15,610 bases of DNA from Minisyncoccota bacterium (GTDB lineage Bacteria > Patescibacteriota > Minisyncoccia > Phycocordibacterales > Phycocordibacteraceae), in the NCBI GenBank assembly GCA_028687085.1, contig JAQUAU010000009.1:7946-23555 (forward strand). Direction: 5' to 3'. A model generated the notes under the pieces. That model was given only the letters and a program-made list of their open reading frames with translations, was not told the DNA's origin and searched no databases. Of the stretch, positions 5,763 to 12,640 are shown piece by piece. Position numbers and translations under genes: made by a program. The first letter of the stretch is position 1, and each line of letters begins with the position of its first letter.

Positions 5763-6791
5763 TCATGCTTTGGCAGTCGCCAAAACATGCCTGACGAGGC
5801 TCTCTGTGTATCCCATCTCGTTATCATACCAAGCGAGCACCTTCACGAGGTTTCCGTCCACCACACGCGTCATCTCGAGATTGGCGATAGAGGCATACGG
5901 CTCGCCGACAATGTCGCTCGAGACGAGTTCTTCATCGGTCGTTGTGAACATGCCTTCCCAGCGCGGGAGTCTCGCCGCCGCGCGCAGTATCTCGTTCACC
6001 TCTTCGCGCGTCGTCGGCCGCTTCGCGATAAATGTAATATCCGTTATCGAACCGGCCGCGACCGGCACGCGGAGACTGATACCGTCGAACTTTCCGGCAA
6101 GCTGCGGGTACGCCTCGGTCACCGCTATCGCCGCGCCGGTTGTTGTCGGCACGATATTCTGCGCCGCGGCTCTGCCCTCCTTATTATCCTTCTTTGACGG
6201 GCCGTCCACGATTGACTGAGAAGCCGTGTAGGCGTGCGTCGTCGAGAGCATCGCCTTCTCAATGCCGATCGCCTCATCGAGGATCGAGATGATCGGACTC
6301 GCGGCATTCGTCGTGCAGGAGGCGTTGCTCGATATCTGACAGGTCGCGAGCCGCTCTTCGTTGAGCCCCATAAGCACCGTCGCGCCGAGCGGTGAATCTC
6401 CCTTCACCGGTGCTGTGATTACCACGCGCTTCGCGCCCGCAGTGAGATGTGCGCTCGCCTTCTCATAGTCGGTGAAGAATCCGGTCGACTCCACCACGAC
6501 ATCCACCGCGAGATCCTTCCACGGCAGGTTCGCCGGATCCTTTTCTGAAAAGAACTTCACCTCTCTGCCGTCAATCAGCAACGCTGATTGCCCTGAGCTT
6601 GTCGAGGGGCTGACATCCACCGCAAACGGCGCTCGGCCGTAGACTGTGTCGTACTTGAGGAGATACGCGAGATTCTCTAGCGAGCCGAGATCGTTGACCG
6701 CGACAATCTCAATGCCCCGGTTCTGCGAACGCCGCGCAAAAGCCCGTCCGATTCTTCCAAATCCATTGATTGCTACTTTTATTGTTTTCAT
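5763..6791 (-). CDS. gap: Glyceraldehyde-3-phosphate dehydrogenase, phosphorylating type
   Basis: This 342-aa GAPDH oxidises and phosphorylates glyceraldehyde-3-phosphate to 1,3-bisphosphoglycerate with NAD(P). The Rossmann motif is AINGFGRIGRAFARR at the N-terminus. The active-site segment is SNASCTTN with the catalytic Cys, with the conserved His expected in the following domain. The C-terminal WYDNEMGYTESLVRHV is also diagnostic. About 8 extra residues (SPSTSSGQ) near position 65 come from a REP-like repeat in the cofactor domain, which explains the extra length. The start is fixed by an in-frame stop just upstream. AGGAGG lies 14 nt upstream, the best Shine-Dalgarno in the window but far away. 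It is the first gene of the metabolic operon and is divergent from the transposase. Confidence 0.96.
   Translation of the reverse strand: MKTIKVAINGFGRIGRAFARRSQNRGIEIVAVNDLGSLENLAYLLKYDTVYGRAPFAVDVSPSTSSGQSALLIDGREVKFFSEKDPANLPWKDLAVDVVVESTGFFTDYEKASAHLTAGAKRVVITAPVKGDSPLGATVLMGLNEERLATCQISSNASCTTNAASPIISILDEAIGIEKAMLSTTHAYTASQSIVDGPSKKDNKEGRAAAQNIVPTTTGAAIAVTEAYPQLAGKFDGISLRVPVAAGSITDITFIAKRPTTREEVNEILRAAARLPRWEGMFTTTDEELVSSDIVGEPYASIANLEMTRVVDGNLVKVLAWYDNEMGYTESLVRHVLATAKA
6590..6610. repeat. REP-like CCCTGAGCTTGTCG repeat inserted in gap
   Basis: The imperfect palindrome contains CCCTGAGCTTGTCGAGGGG. In the minus-strand frame it encodes PSTSSGQ, absent from usual GAPDH. The 14-nt core recurs exactly at 9665-9678 on the other strand. 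From general knowledge, this core is a common dispersed repeat in many uncultured bacterial genomes. Confidence 0.65.
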
Positions 6792-6805
6792 TGCCCTTCA
6801 TTTTA

Positions 6806-6824
6806 CCTCCTCTTGCCCATTTTA
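6806..6824 (-). promoter_or_regulatory. Putative gap promoter -10 and Shine-Dalgarno
   Basis: On the minus strand TAAAAT (6824-6819) is followed by AGGAGG (6811-6806), 14 nt before the gap ATG. This is the main leadered-gene signal in the metabolic part and may drive the whole operon. Confidence 0.4.
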
Positions 6825-6831
6825 TCCCGTG

Positions 6832-6837
6832 TATAAT
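6832..6837 (+). promoter_or_regulatory. TATAAT -10 box before the transposase gene
   Basis: A perfect TATAAT lies just before, and overlaps the first bases of, the upstream palindrome. Transcription from it would begin within the palindrome's first arm, about 23 nt before the ATG. Confidence 0.4.
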
Positions 6838-6868
6838 GCATGTAGGGTCTCGTAGACCCTACATGCAT
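6836..6868. repeat. REP palindrome at the 5' end of the transposase gene
   Basis: Perfect 15-bp arms (ATGCATGTAGGGTCT and its complement) flank the loop CGT. The central 25 bp (6840-6864) are the reverse complement of the elements at 7015-7039 and 7539-7563. The last bases provide the AT of the transposase ATG (6867). The GTAG tetranucleotide typical of REP elements recognised by RAYT enzymes is present. Confidence 0.9.
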
Positions 6869-7538
6869 GACTAATCTATATCACCTGATGAATCGTGGTG
6901 TTGAAGGAAGAAATCTCTTTGAGGATTCTTCCGACTACGTTCGCTTTATCCATAATTTATATGAATTCAACGACACGAAAGTCGCCGCAGCATCCGACCG
7001 TAGATTAGGACACGATGTAGGGTCTACGAGACCCTACATTAGGGAGAGGATAGTGAATATACACGGATGGTGTCTGATGAGAAACCATTACCATTTACTG
7101 CTCTCCGAGAGAATTGAAAACGGCATTCCGCTTTTTCTTAGGAAGATAAACACTGGGTACGCAAACTATTTCAATACGCGATATACCCGTAAAGGAACAC
7201 TCTTCCAAGGTCGCACGAAGAAGGTCGTCATCGAACGCGATGCGCACTTTTTATACATCCTGCATTATATCCACCTGAATCCGCTCGACTATCTCGACGG
7301 TTCGAGCGACTGGCGCTACCGAAGTAAAGGGAGCATACAAAATGCAAAGGAGTCACTCAAGTATCTGGAAACATACCGCTGGAGCAGTTTGTTGGATTAT
7401 CTCGGTCAAAAGAATTTCCCGTCTCTCCTTTCGAAAAATCTTTTTGAAAAAGCGCTTGGATCTTACCCAAGGGAACTCACCGCATACTTACAGGACGCAG
7501 AAGACGATAATGCGGCACCAGATACATGGCTCGAATGA
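6867..7538 (+). CDS. REP-associated tyrosine transposase (RAYT, Y1/TnpA_REP family)
   Basis: This 223-aa protein belongs to the HUH-endonuclease Y1 transposase group that nicks single-stranded REP hairpins. It begins NLYHLMNRGVEGRNLF, the normal first strand. The HUH motif is MRNHYHLLLSE. The catalytic-Tyr helix reads INTGYANYFNTRY followed by KGTLFQGRTKK, as in RAYTs. ILHYIHLNPL and YRWSSLLDYLG follow. The start is inside the upstream palindrome, and the downstream palindrome begins one base after the stop. A third identical palindrome is in frame at about residues 50-58 (DVGSTRPYI), in a variable loop before the HUH strand. The frame is intact and the catalytic residues are present, so it may be active. 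It is the only plus-strand gene in the right half of the window. Confidence 0.93.
   Translation: MTNLYHLMNRGVEGRNLFEDSSDYVRFIHNLYEFNDTKVAAASDRRLGHDVGSTRPYIRERIVNIHGWCLMRNHYHLLLSERIENGIPLFLRKINTGYANYFNTRYTRKGTLFQGRTKKVVIERDAHFLYILHYIHLNPLDYLDGSSDWRYRSKGSIQNAKESLKYLETYRWSSLLDYLGQKNFPSLLSKNLFEKALGSYPRELTAYLQDAEDDNAAPDTWLE
7015..7039. repeat. REP palindrome inside the transposase reading frame
   Basis: Its 11-bp arms (ATGTAGGGTCT and complement) flank the loop ACG. It is identical to 7539-7563 and inverted relative to 6840-6864. It is read in the one frame that avoids its TAG and encodes DVGSTRPYI. Confidence 0.9.
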
Positions 7539-7563
7539 ATGTAGGGTCTACGAGACCCTACAT
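7539..7563. repeat. REP palindrome at the 3' end of the transposase gene
   Basis: It is identical to the internal copy and starts at the base after the TGA stop. Together with the upstream copy it gives the gene inverted palindromic ends. It lies between the convergent transposase and LamG genes, but no T-run follows the stem. The remaining 7564-7607 is AT-rich with TATACT words. Confidence 0.9.
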
Positions 7564-7607
7564 GAGTGCTCCATACTATATACTCTATACTTCATACTGC
7601 ATTTCAT

Positions 7608-9737
7608 TCATCTTCCTAGATTGTAGAGGGATTTGACCTCGGTGGCGGAGAGGGCGCGGTTGTAGATACGGACGTCGTCGAGAGAACCATTAAAAAATTC
7701 GGCAGTAGTAATTGTAGATCCGATGATCGGGGAATTGCTCCCGGTACCAAACGATGCTCCCGCAGTTATAGTTTCATTTGCGACTCCGTTTACATATAGA
7801 GTTGCAGAGACGCCCGAAACAACAAGACTGAGATGCACCCACGTGTTCAATGGCACCACATAGGTAAAATAATTAAAACCGGAGTTGTAATAAAATACCC
7901 GTCCGGAAGAGTTTATCGCAAGTTCAAATCGCGGGTTACTGTTACCGCTGTTACTATTATAGATAGAACTGTAACCGGCTGGATACGCAGAAACCTTTAC
8001 AAATGCACCGAGGCTCCCTGCTCCTGAAAAATTCAAGGAGCTACTTCCCGTTGAAATTACATAGCTACTTCCGTTGAACTTCAGGGCTTGGCCGATTTTG
8101 CCGATGACGGGAGAAGAGGTGGTGGACATCGAGATGAGCGAGCCGTTGTTGCCGGCACCGCTTCTGTCGAAGGCGGTGCCGATGCCCCAGTTTATGTCCT
8201 TGCCGTCAAAGGACCAGAGACCGACGAGGCCGTTTGTTACAGAAGTGTTGGTAGGGGCGTTTACCGTCGCCGCGCCGGAGCGGTAGAGCGCGGCGACCTC
8301 TGCCGCCGAGAGTGCGCGAGAGTATATGCGCGCGTCGTCGATGGAACCATTCCAATAATAATTGGGGTTCCCCGCATCATCAAATACGCCAATTTTTCGA
8401 ACATTAGAAGCCAGATTGAAGGTCTCTGCATTCTGGTTTGTTTGAACACCGTCAACATACAGAGTAATAGTTTGTGTGCTACCGCCGCTCGAAGTAAGCA
8501 CGATATGATGATATTTAGTCTGATCGGTAATTCCTGAACCGAAATTTCGACCATATCCCCCACCGCCAAACGAATTGCTGGTTCCAACTTGAGCATTGGT
8601 AACCCAACCGATAAAAGCTGACTCCCCGACTGCTCCATTCCCAATGGCTAGAGCGGATCCATAGCCGCCAGATCCACCAGTGCCTTTCACCCAGGCAGAC
8701 AACGTATATGCACTTGTACCGGTAATCGAATTGGCCCCAAGATTTACATATTGTAGATTCGTCCCGTTAAAACTGAGAGCTTTGCCGAATTTACCAGTGG
8801 TCCAGGTGGGACTGCCGATGAGGGTGCCGGTATTGCCGAGGCCGCTCGAGTCATTTGCGCGAGTGCCAGCGCCCTCATCAAACTTCCACGCGCCGACGAG
8901 GCCGGTGCCCGTTGCTGCCTTGATCGTCGCCGCGCCAGAGCGGTAGAGCGCGGCGACTTCTGCCGCCGAGAGTGCACGGTTGTAGATGCGGACGTCGTCG
9001 ATATTTCCGTTCCATGCGCGATGATTGGAGTCGGTATTAAAAGTATCTCTGCCGATGCTGAAATTGATAGAACCGTACACAAGAGGATAGGCCGAGCTTG
9101 TAGCGTAAAAAGCGCCGTCTCTATAGGTGGTGATGGTGTTGCCGCTCTTTGTGACCGAGAGAAAGTGCCAGGTATAATCTGTCCTCGGGAAGTAGCCGAA
9201 CCCGACAGCTCTCCACGCAGCACTGTCACCATATATAAAAGACATTTCATTTCCCGATGGGTACCCCACCTGAAAAGCGAACCCGGTAAGATTAGAGACA
9301 TGACCCTGCGATATCGGCACGGCATAACCATTCTGGGTCCCCGCCGATTTAACCCACGCGCCGATGGTGAAGTCGTCAGAGCCGCTCACGAACTGCCTCC
9401 CAGTATCCACGTAGCTGGTTGTGCCGTTGAAGCTGAGCGCCCTGCCGAGCTTGCCGCCAGTCCAGAGCGGAAGTGGCGAGCCAGAGAGCGTGCCGGCATT
9501 GCGAAATCCGGAAGAGTCGTTCGCCTTGGTGCCGGCGCCTTCGTCAAACTTCCACGCGCCGACGAGGCCGACGCCCGGCGGGAGAAGGAGGGTCGCGGCG
9601 CCCGCTGCGGGCGCCGCGACGGTGAGGGTGAGCAGGAGAGACAGCACGGCCGCCGCAGCCCATGCGACAAGCTCAGGGTAAACGGCGGCCGTGCTTCTTG
9701 CTATCCACAAGCTCATTGACTTTTTAAAGTAGTTCAT
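7608..9737 (-). CDS. Secreted or surface protein with three LamG (concanavalin-like) domains
   Basis: This 709-aa protein starts with a basic segment and a hydrophobic helix (about residues 22-48, including AAAAVLSLLLTLTV) ending in an Ala-rich AGAA stretch, a likely signal peptide or anchor. Three LamG-like jelly-roll domains follow, at about 57-270, 278-495 and 503-709. Each opens with GLVGAWKFDEGAGT or a variant and closes with DxRIYxRALSAxEVxxLY, the usual Laminin_G_3 ending. Domains 1 and 2 are nearly identical at their ends, also at DNA level. Such domains bind glycans or proteins in adhesins. It begins 15 nt after the NYN gene and is last in the surface-protein array. Its 5' end resembles that of the nuclease gene at 13935. 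Confidence 0.88.
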   Translation of the reverse strand: MNYFKKSMSLWIARSTAAVYPELVAWAAAAVLSLLLTLTVAAPAAGAATLLLPPGVGLVGAWKFDEGAGTKANDSSGFRNAGTLSGSPLPLWTGGKLGRALSFNGTTSYVDTGRQFVSGSDDFTIGAWVKSAGTQNGYAVPISQGHVSNLTGFAFQVGYPSGNEMSFIYGDSAAWRAVGFGYFPRTDYTWHFLSVTKSGNTITTYRDGAFYATSSAYPLVYGSINFSIGRDTFNTDSNHRAWNGNIDDVRIYNRALSAAEVAALYRSGAATIKAATGTGLVGAWKFDEGAGTRANDSSGLGNTGTLIGSPTWTTGKFGKALSFNGTNLQYVNLGANSITGTSAYTLSAWVKGTGGSGGYGSALAIGNGAVGESAFIGWVTNAQVGTSNSFGGGGYGRNFGSGITDQTKYHHIVLTSSGGSTQTITLYVDGVQTNQNAETFNLASNVRKIGVFDDAGNPNYYWNGSIDDARIYSRALSAAEVAALYRSGAATVNAPTNTSVTNGLVGLWSFDGKDINWGIGTAFDRSGAGNNGSLISMSTTSSPVIGKIGQALKFNGSSYVISTGSSSLNFSGAGSLGAFVKVSAYPAGYSSIYNSNSGNSNPRFELAINSSGRVFYYNSGFNYFTYVVPLNTWVHLSLVVSGVSATLYVNGVANETITAGASFGTGSNSPIIGSTITTAEFFNGSLDDVRIYNRALSATEVKSLYNLGR
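8265..8315. repeat. 51-bp internal repeat of the LamG gene, copy A
   Basis: It matches 8925-8975 at 49 of 51 positions, exactly 660 bp (220 codons) apart. It encodes the domain-closing RALSAAEVAALYRSGAAT. It marks a recent tandem domain duplication or gene conversion. Confidence 0.85.
8925..8975. repeat. 51-bp internal repeat of the LamG gene, copy B
   Basis: It is the partner of 8265-8315, with two mismatches. Further weaker matches at 7625-7685 (third domain end) and 8879-8903/9545-9569 (domain starts) follow the same domain periodicity. Confidence 0.85.
9665..9678. repeat. CCCTGAGCTTGTCG repeat core in the LamG signal region
   Basis: The 14-nt word is identical (opposite strand) to the core in gap at 6591-6604. 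Here it encodes part of YPELVA just before the hydrophobic segment. It may be a degenerate copy of the same dispersed repeat. Confidence 0.45.
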
Positions 9738-9741
9738 ATAT
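9713..9741 (-). repeat. 29-bp start-region repeat, LamG copy
   Basis: The segment from ATATATGAAC to AAAAAGTCAATGA around the LamG start matches the start of the nuclease gene (13911-13939) at 26 of 29 positions. Both proteins therefore begin MN..KKSM though otherwise unrelated. Confidence 0.6.
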
Positions 9742-9752
9742 TATATCTCTTA

Positions 9753-10301
9753 TCAGACCTCGGAGGCCGGCTTGTCCGGCCTCTTGAATTTTTGGTCCCT
9801 CCCAATGATTTTTCGCAACTTAGGCAATGCTACATATTTAGCACGCGCCACCAATTCTTTTGAGACATGCCCACGTGTCGATACCACCACAACGCGTTTC
9901 CCTTCTCTTTTAAGTATATCGAGTAGATATGCGAAATCCGAGTCACCTGAAAAAAGTACGCAAGTGTCATACTCCTGACGTACGATATATGCGTCGAGTG
10001 CGAGCTCAATATCAAGACTACCTTTTGACATAAACGAACCGTCTGTTTGTCGTATAAACTTAACCTCTTTGGCCGTAACGATATATCCAAAAGACTCGAG
10101 TTTTTTCAAAAATGCACGCTGTTTTTCGCTTTTTTCTATGATGCCCGTGTAGTAGTACAGTTCAACGGCAGATGATTCTTGTTGTAAATATTCTGCAAGT
10201 CGCGCGTAGTCAATCCGCCATCCGAGCGAACGTTCCGAATAAAATACGTTCGCCGCATCGATGAACACTGCCGTCTTGCCTTTTATAAATTGGCCAATCA
10301 T
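9753..10301 (-). CDS. NYN-domain (LabA/DUF88, PIN-like) putative ribonuclease
   Basis: This 182-aa protein is a near-complete single NYN domain. Acidic metal-site motifs appear in order: AVFIDAANVF (Asp15, Asn18), KGSLDIELALDA and VLFSGDSDFAYLLD, then the VVVVSTRGHVSKEL strand-helix, as in LabA-type proteins. Such domains share the PIN fold and are thought to cleave RNA in the cytoplasm. The start is only 3 nt after the upstream tail-fibre/Hint-C stop (TAAGGTATG), and LamG follows 15 nt after its stop, so it is embedded in a surface-protein array. A GAGGCCGG/CCGGCCTC hairpin (9763-9783) lies in its last codons but lacks a T-run. Substrate unknown. Confidence 0.85.
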   Translation of the reverse strand: MIGQFIKGKTAVFIDAANVFYSERSLGWRIDYARLAEYLQQESSAVELYYYTGIIEKSEKQRAFLKKLESFGYIVTAKEVKFIRQTDGSFMSKGSLDIELALDAYIVRQEYDTCVLFSGDSDFAYLLDILKREGKRVVVVSTRGHVSKELVARAKYVALPKLRKIIGRDQKFKRPDKPASEV

Positions 10302-10304
10302 ACC

Positions 10305-12098
10305 TTATATGGGCGTCGTGGTGGCCGCGACCACCGTCACGAGCCGCGAGACACTGCCGGTGTTCCCTGCCGCATCGGTCGCGTTGTAGGTCAGCTGATA
10401 GGATCCGGCAGTCGCTGTGTCAACCGAGCCCGTCACGACAATCTTCGCTGTGAGATCTCCATCCACATCATCCGAAGCTGTCGCACCCGGGTCGGTGAAG
10501 GTGCCACCAGCGGTGAGCTCGAGCGCCGCGCTGCCTGAGAGCGTTACTACCGGCGCGGTTGTATCAGCGGAGGCGGCAGTCGTGCTCGCGGTGGAGGTTG
10601 TGTTCGTCGCGGCGGAACCAACGATGACCGAGCGCGTCACCGTGGCGAAGTTGCCTGCCGCATTGGTCGCCTTATAGGTAAGGATGTGCGTCGTCTCGAC
10701 TGAGGTGCTCACCGCTGAGGCAGGATCTGCTTGTTCGATACCGTCGACATAGGTGACGACCGGCGAGCCGTCACTCACCGAGACGCCCGGTTCGATGTAG
10801 GAGCCGCCGACCGAGAGACGCACGGGGTTGTCGCCGAGGAGCGTAATCACTGGCGCGGTCGAGGAAGTCTGACTTGCGCTCTGAGCGGAAGTCAGACTTC
10901 CACCGACCGCCGGCGTGCTCGTCGCTATCTGCCCTTCCGTCTGGACGAGGAAGTAGTCAAAGGAGACATCCGCTGTTTCGCTCTGCGAGAGCACCACGCG
11001 GAAGGAGCCGACCGCCTTGTCAGAGACCCACCAGCTGCCGGTGATTTGCGAATTGAAGGTGATAAAGACCTTTGTCGAGGGTTGGACGAGCGAGTTCTGC
11101 ACCTGTGCCACCGTGTTGCCGGCGAGGATAGTGACCGAGCCGGCCGAGCTTGTGCCGTCGGCGTCCTTAGAGGCGACGAGCTGACGGAAGACGAGTGTGT
11201 TGAACTGGGCGATGCCCTGTTTAATCAGGATGCCGAATCCCTCAAGCGCGCTCGCGAGGCTGGAGCTCGAGAACGCGAGCGGCGAGCCGCTCGCGCTCGA
11301 GACTGCCCCGCTCTCAAGCGCCGCGAGGCGCGATTCGAGCGAGGTGATGCGGGTATTCTGGGAGTCGACCTTGGCGGCCAAGGCCTGCACGCCGGCGAGG
11401 GTGAAGGTGGCGAACTTATAGATGTCGACGCCCTTGCCGTTTGGCGAGAGGATTTCCGGCGCGATGACCTGCGTGTCTTCGGCAATGAGACCGATGCGGA
11501 GCGGGTTCTGCTGGTCCTCAACAGTGTAGCGGTAAGTGGCGACTTTGAGATTTACGAGCTGGTTGAGCATGTCGTCGGTGGAACTCGCAGTCTCGTACGT
11601 GATGTCGGTTTTCAAATTGCGCGTGGAAGTGTTGACGAAGGAGATGGCACCGATGTCGCCCGCCACATCCAAAGTGTGCTGCGGCGTCGGAGTACCGACG
11701 CCGACATTCCCGCTGCTATTCACATAGAATATGCTCGCGCCCGTAGACGATGCGATGCTAAACAAATCAGTGGTCTCGGAGGTGCTTTGCAGGCTCAACA
11801 TCGTCAATGGCGAGGTGGTGCCGATGCCCACCGAGCCGCCCATTGATACTACATTGGTAGCAGGGTCTGCGCGCAGAAGATAGGTATTGTGCGCGAAGAT
11901 GCCGTTGCCGACGAAGTTGTGCGTGCCCTCCACCTCGATGTCATAGACATGCTCGCGGCCGACCGGAGTGATGGAAACTATCTCGTCCCATATCATCTCT
12001 CCTGTTTTTGAGGGTACGGCAATTTCAACTCCCTCTACAAGATCCGATACCTTGTACCATCCTTTCTTATCGCCGCGCATTTTTTCGAGTAGTGACAT
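10305..12098 (-). CDS. Hint-C (split intein C half) / tail-fibre / peptidase S74 / DUF5011-like surface protein
   Basis: This 597-aa protein, starting at MSLLEKMRGDKK, has five parts. Residues 1-71 are the C-terminal half of a Hint/intein domain, ending VYDIEVEGTHNFVGNGIFAHN, followed by Thr72 as the +1 residue. Tail-fibre repeats (GSVGIGTTSP, GNVGVGTPTP) follow. At about 158-265 is a peptidase S74 chaperone domain with Ser158 and Lys163 in STRNLK and a terminal coiled coil. A Ser/Ala-rich middle leads to two DUF5011/Ig-like repeats at about 415-590. A longer start at 12161 would overlap the four-helix gene and adds no family sequence. ATG 12098 is 11 nt after that gene's stop, with TATAAT 10 nt upstream. 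It has no Cys1 or block B of its own, so it needs a partner. That partner is the gene at 14555-15610. Confidence 0.9.
   Translation of the reverse strand: MSLLEKMRGDKKGWYKVSDLVEGVEIAVPSKTGEMIWDEIVSITPVGREHVYDIEVEGTHNFVGNGIFAHNTYLLRADPATNVVSMGGSVGIGTTSPLTMLSLQSTSETTDLFSIASSTGASIFYVNSSGNVGVGTPTPQHTLDVAGDIGAISFVNTSTRNLKTDITYETASSTDDMLNQLVNLKVATYRYTVEDQQNPLRIGLIAEDTQVIAPEILSPNGKGVDIYKFATFTLAGVQALAAKVDSQNTRITSLESRLAALESGAVSSASGSPLAFSSSSLASALEGFGILIKQGIAQFNTLVFRQLVASKDADGTSSAGSVTILAGNTVAQVQNSLVQPSTKVFITFNSQITGSWWVSDKAVGSFRVVLSQSETADVSFDYFLVQTEGQIATSTPAVGGSLTSAQSASQTSSTAPVITLLGDNPVRLSVGGSYIEPGVSVSDGSPVVTYVDGIEQADPASAVSTSVETTHILTYKATNAAGNFATVTRSVIVGSAATNTTSTASTTAASADTTAPVVTLSGSAALELTAGGTFTDPGATASDDVDGDLTAKIVVTGSVDTATAGSYQLTYNATDAAGNTGSVSRLVTVVAATTTPI
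10863..10901. repeat. 39-bp imperfect palindrome inside the tail-fibre gene
   Basis: The 18-nt arms (GGAAGTCTGACTTGCGCT and a 17/18 complement) flank CTG. In frame it encodes about GGSLTSAQSASQTSS, a low-complexity linker before the first DUF5011-like repeat. It is a third palindrome type placed in coding sequence. Confidence 0.75.
11886..12098 (-). other. C-terminal fragment of split Hint/intein domain
   Basis: 71 codons from the ATG to Asn71. The N-terminal end, GWYKVSDLVEGVEIAV, is the segment that normally follows block B. Block F is VYDIEVEGTHNF, and block G is NGIFAHN with penultimate His, terminal Asn, and Thr at +1. All residues for C-terminal cleavage and splicing are present. Confidence 0.88.
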
Positions 12099-12108
12099 AT
12101 TAAATATA

Positions 12109-12114
12109 ATTATA
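12109..12114 (-). promoter_or_regulatory. TATAAT before the Hint-C gene
   Basis: A perfect minus-strand TATAAT overlaps the four-helix gene stop codon and lies 10 nt before ATG 12098. It could let the C half be transcribed apart from the cassette. No good -35 box is seen, and the local sequence is AT-rich, so chance is possible. Confidence 0.3.
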
Positions 12115-12640
12115 GCTTGACTTTGCCAGGCTCTCGCGGCGCACTGCCCCATCTTTTCCACGACTGCTCCAAATGGAAGGTCTTGGTTCGGCTCTCGGCA
12201 TAACGGGCGATGATCTCGTCGAGTATACCCATATCCACCTTCTCCCCGTACATACCTTTAATATGTTCCAGGTAGATGATCATCTTGTTGCAACCGGACA
12301 TCGCCTTCTCCAGGAGGGCGAGACCCTTCATGAAGTCGCCGAAACGGATAGAGTGCGCCTCGCCGATGGAAAGCGGCACGGTCATCGTGCAGTCCATCAA
12401 GCCTTCCAAAAAAGGATATTTCAGCGTCACCAATTTCGGCCGGACACTTTTGACCACGATGACCGCGCAATTCATCGTCTGTTGGTAAATATCGAGGTCG
12501 CGGAAGGTCTTCACCGGCTTCTTCGGCGTAAATTGATACTTGCTATATTTTGTTTGCGCGTAGGGTTTCATCGCCCCGCTGCCGGAGTTGCCTTTGGCTC
12601 TGCTTGCATCTTTGGATTGTGCGTAGTTCATCATATTCAT
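12110..12640 (-). CDS. Four-helix-bundle protein (Avd / 23S rRNA intervening-sequence protein family)
   Basis: This 176-aa protein has a polar, Lys/Ser-rich N-terminal tail (about residues 1-43) and a four-helix core. Helix 1 starts FRDLDIYQQTMNCAVIV, helix 2 is LEGLMDCTMTVPLSIGEAHSIR, helix 3 is DFMKGLALLEKAMSGCNKMI and helix 4 is MGILDEIIARYAES. The IGEAHSIR turn resembles the IAEGxxR hallmark of the 23S-IVP/Avd family. Known members occur in 23S rRNA intervening sequences and as the Avd partner of reverse transcriptase in diversity-generating retroelements. No reverse transcriptase is present here. The ATG overlaps the nuclease stop by 4 nt (ATGA), which implies coupled translation and perhaps a joint function with the nuclease. 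A role in nucleic-acid binding is plausible but not shown. Confidence 0.8.
   Translation of the reverse strand: MNMMNYAQSKDASRAKGNSGSGAMKPYAQTKYSKYQFTPKKPVKTFRDLDIYQQTMNCAVIVVKSVRPKLVTLKYPFLEGLMDCTMTVPLSIGEAHSIRFGDFMKGLALLEKAMSGCNKMIIYLEHIKGMYGEKVDMGILDEIIARYAESRTKTFHLEQSWKRWGSAPREPGKVKL

Noticed and set aside
7608..9737. Regular repeats as a CRISPR array
   Set aside because: The repeats are 660 bp apart, encode conserved LamG domain borders and lie within one long open frame.
9763..9783. GAGGCCGG/CCGGCCTC hairpin at the end of the NYN gene as a terminator
   Set aside because: It lies in coding sequence and has no T-run after it on the minus strand. LamG follows closely, so termination there is unlikely.
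10731..11846. A 371-codon plus-strand open frame opposite the tail-fibre gene
   Set aside because: It is fully antisense to a gene with clear domains, and its protein is low-complexity and Arg/Asp-rich, as expected from a GC-rich shadow frame.
12099..12161. Longer N-terminus for the Hint-C protein (start at 12161)
   Set aside because: It overlaps the end of the four-helix gene, and the extra 21 residues do not fit the Hint fold. ATG 12098 begins just before the family segment.
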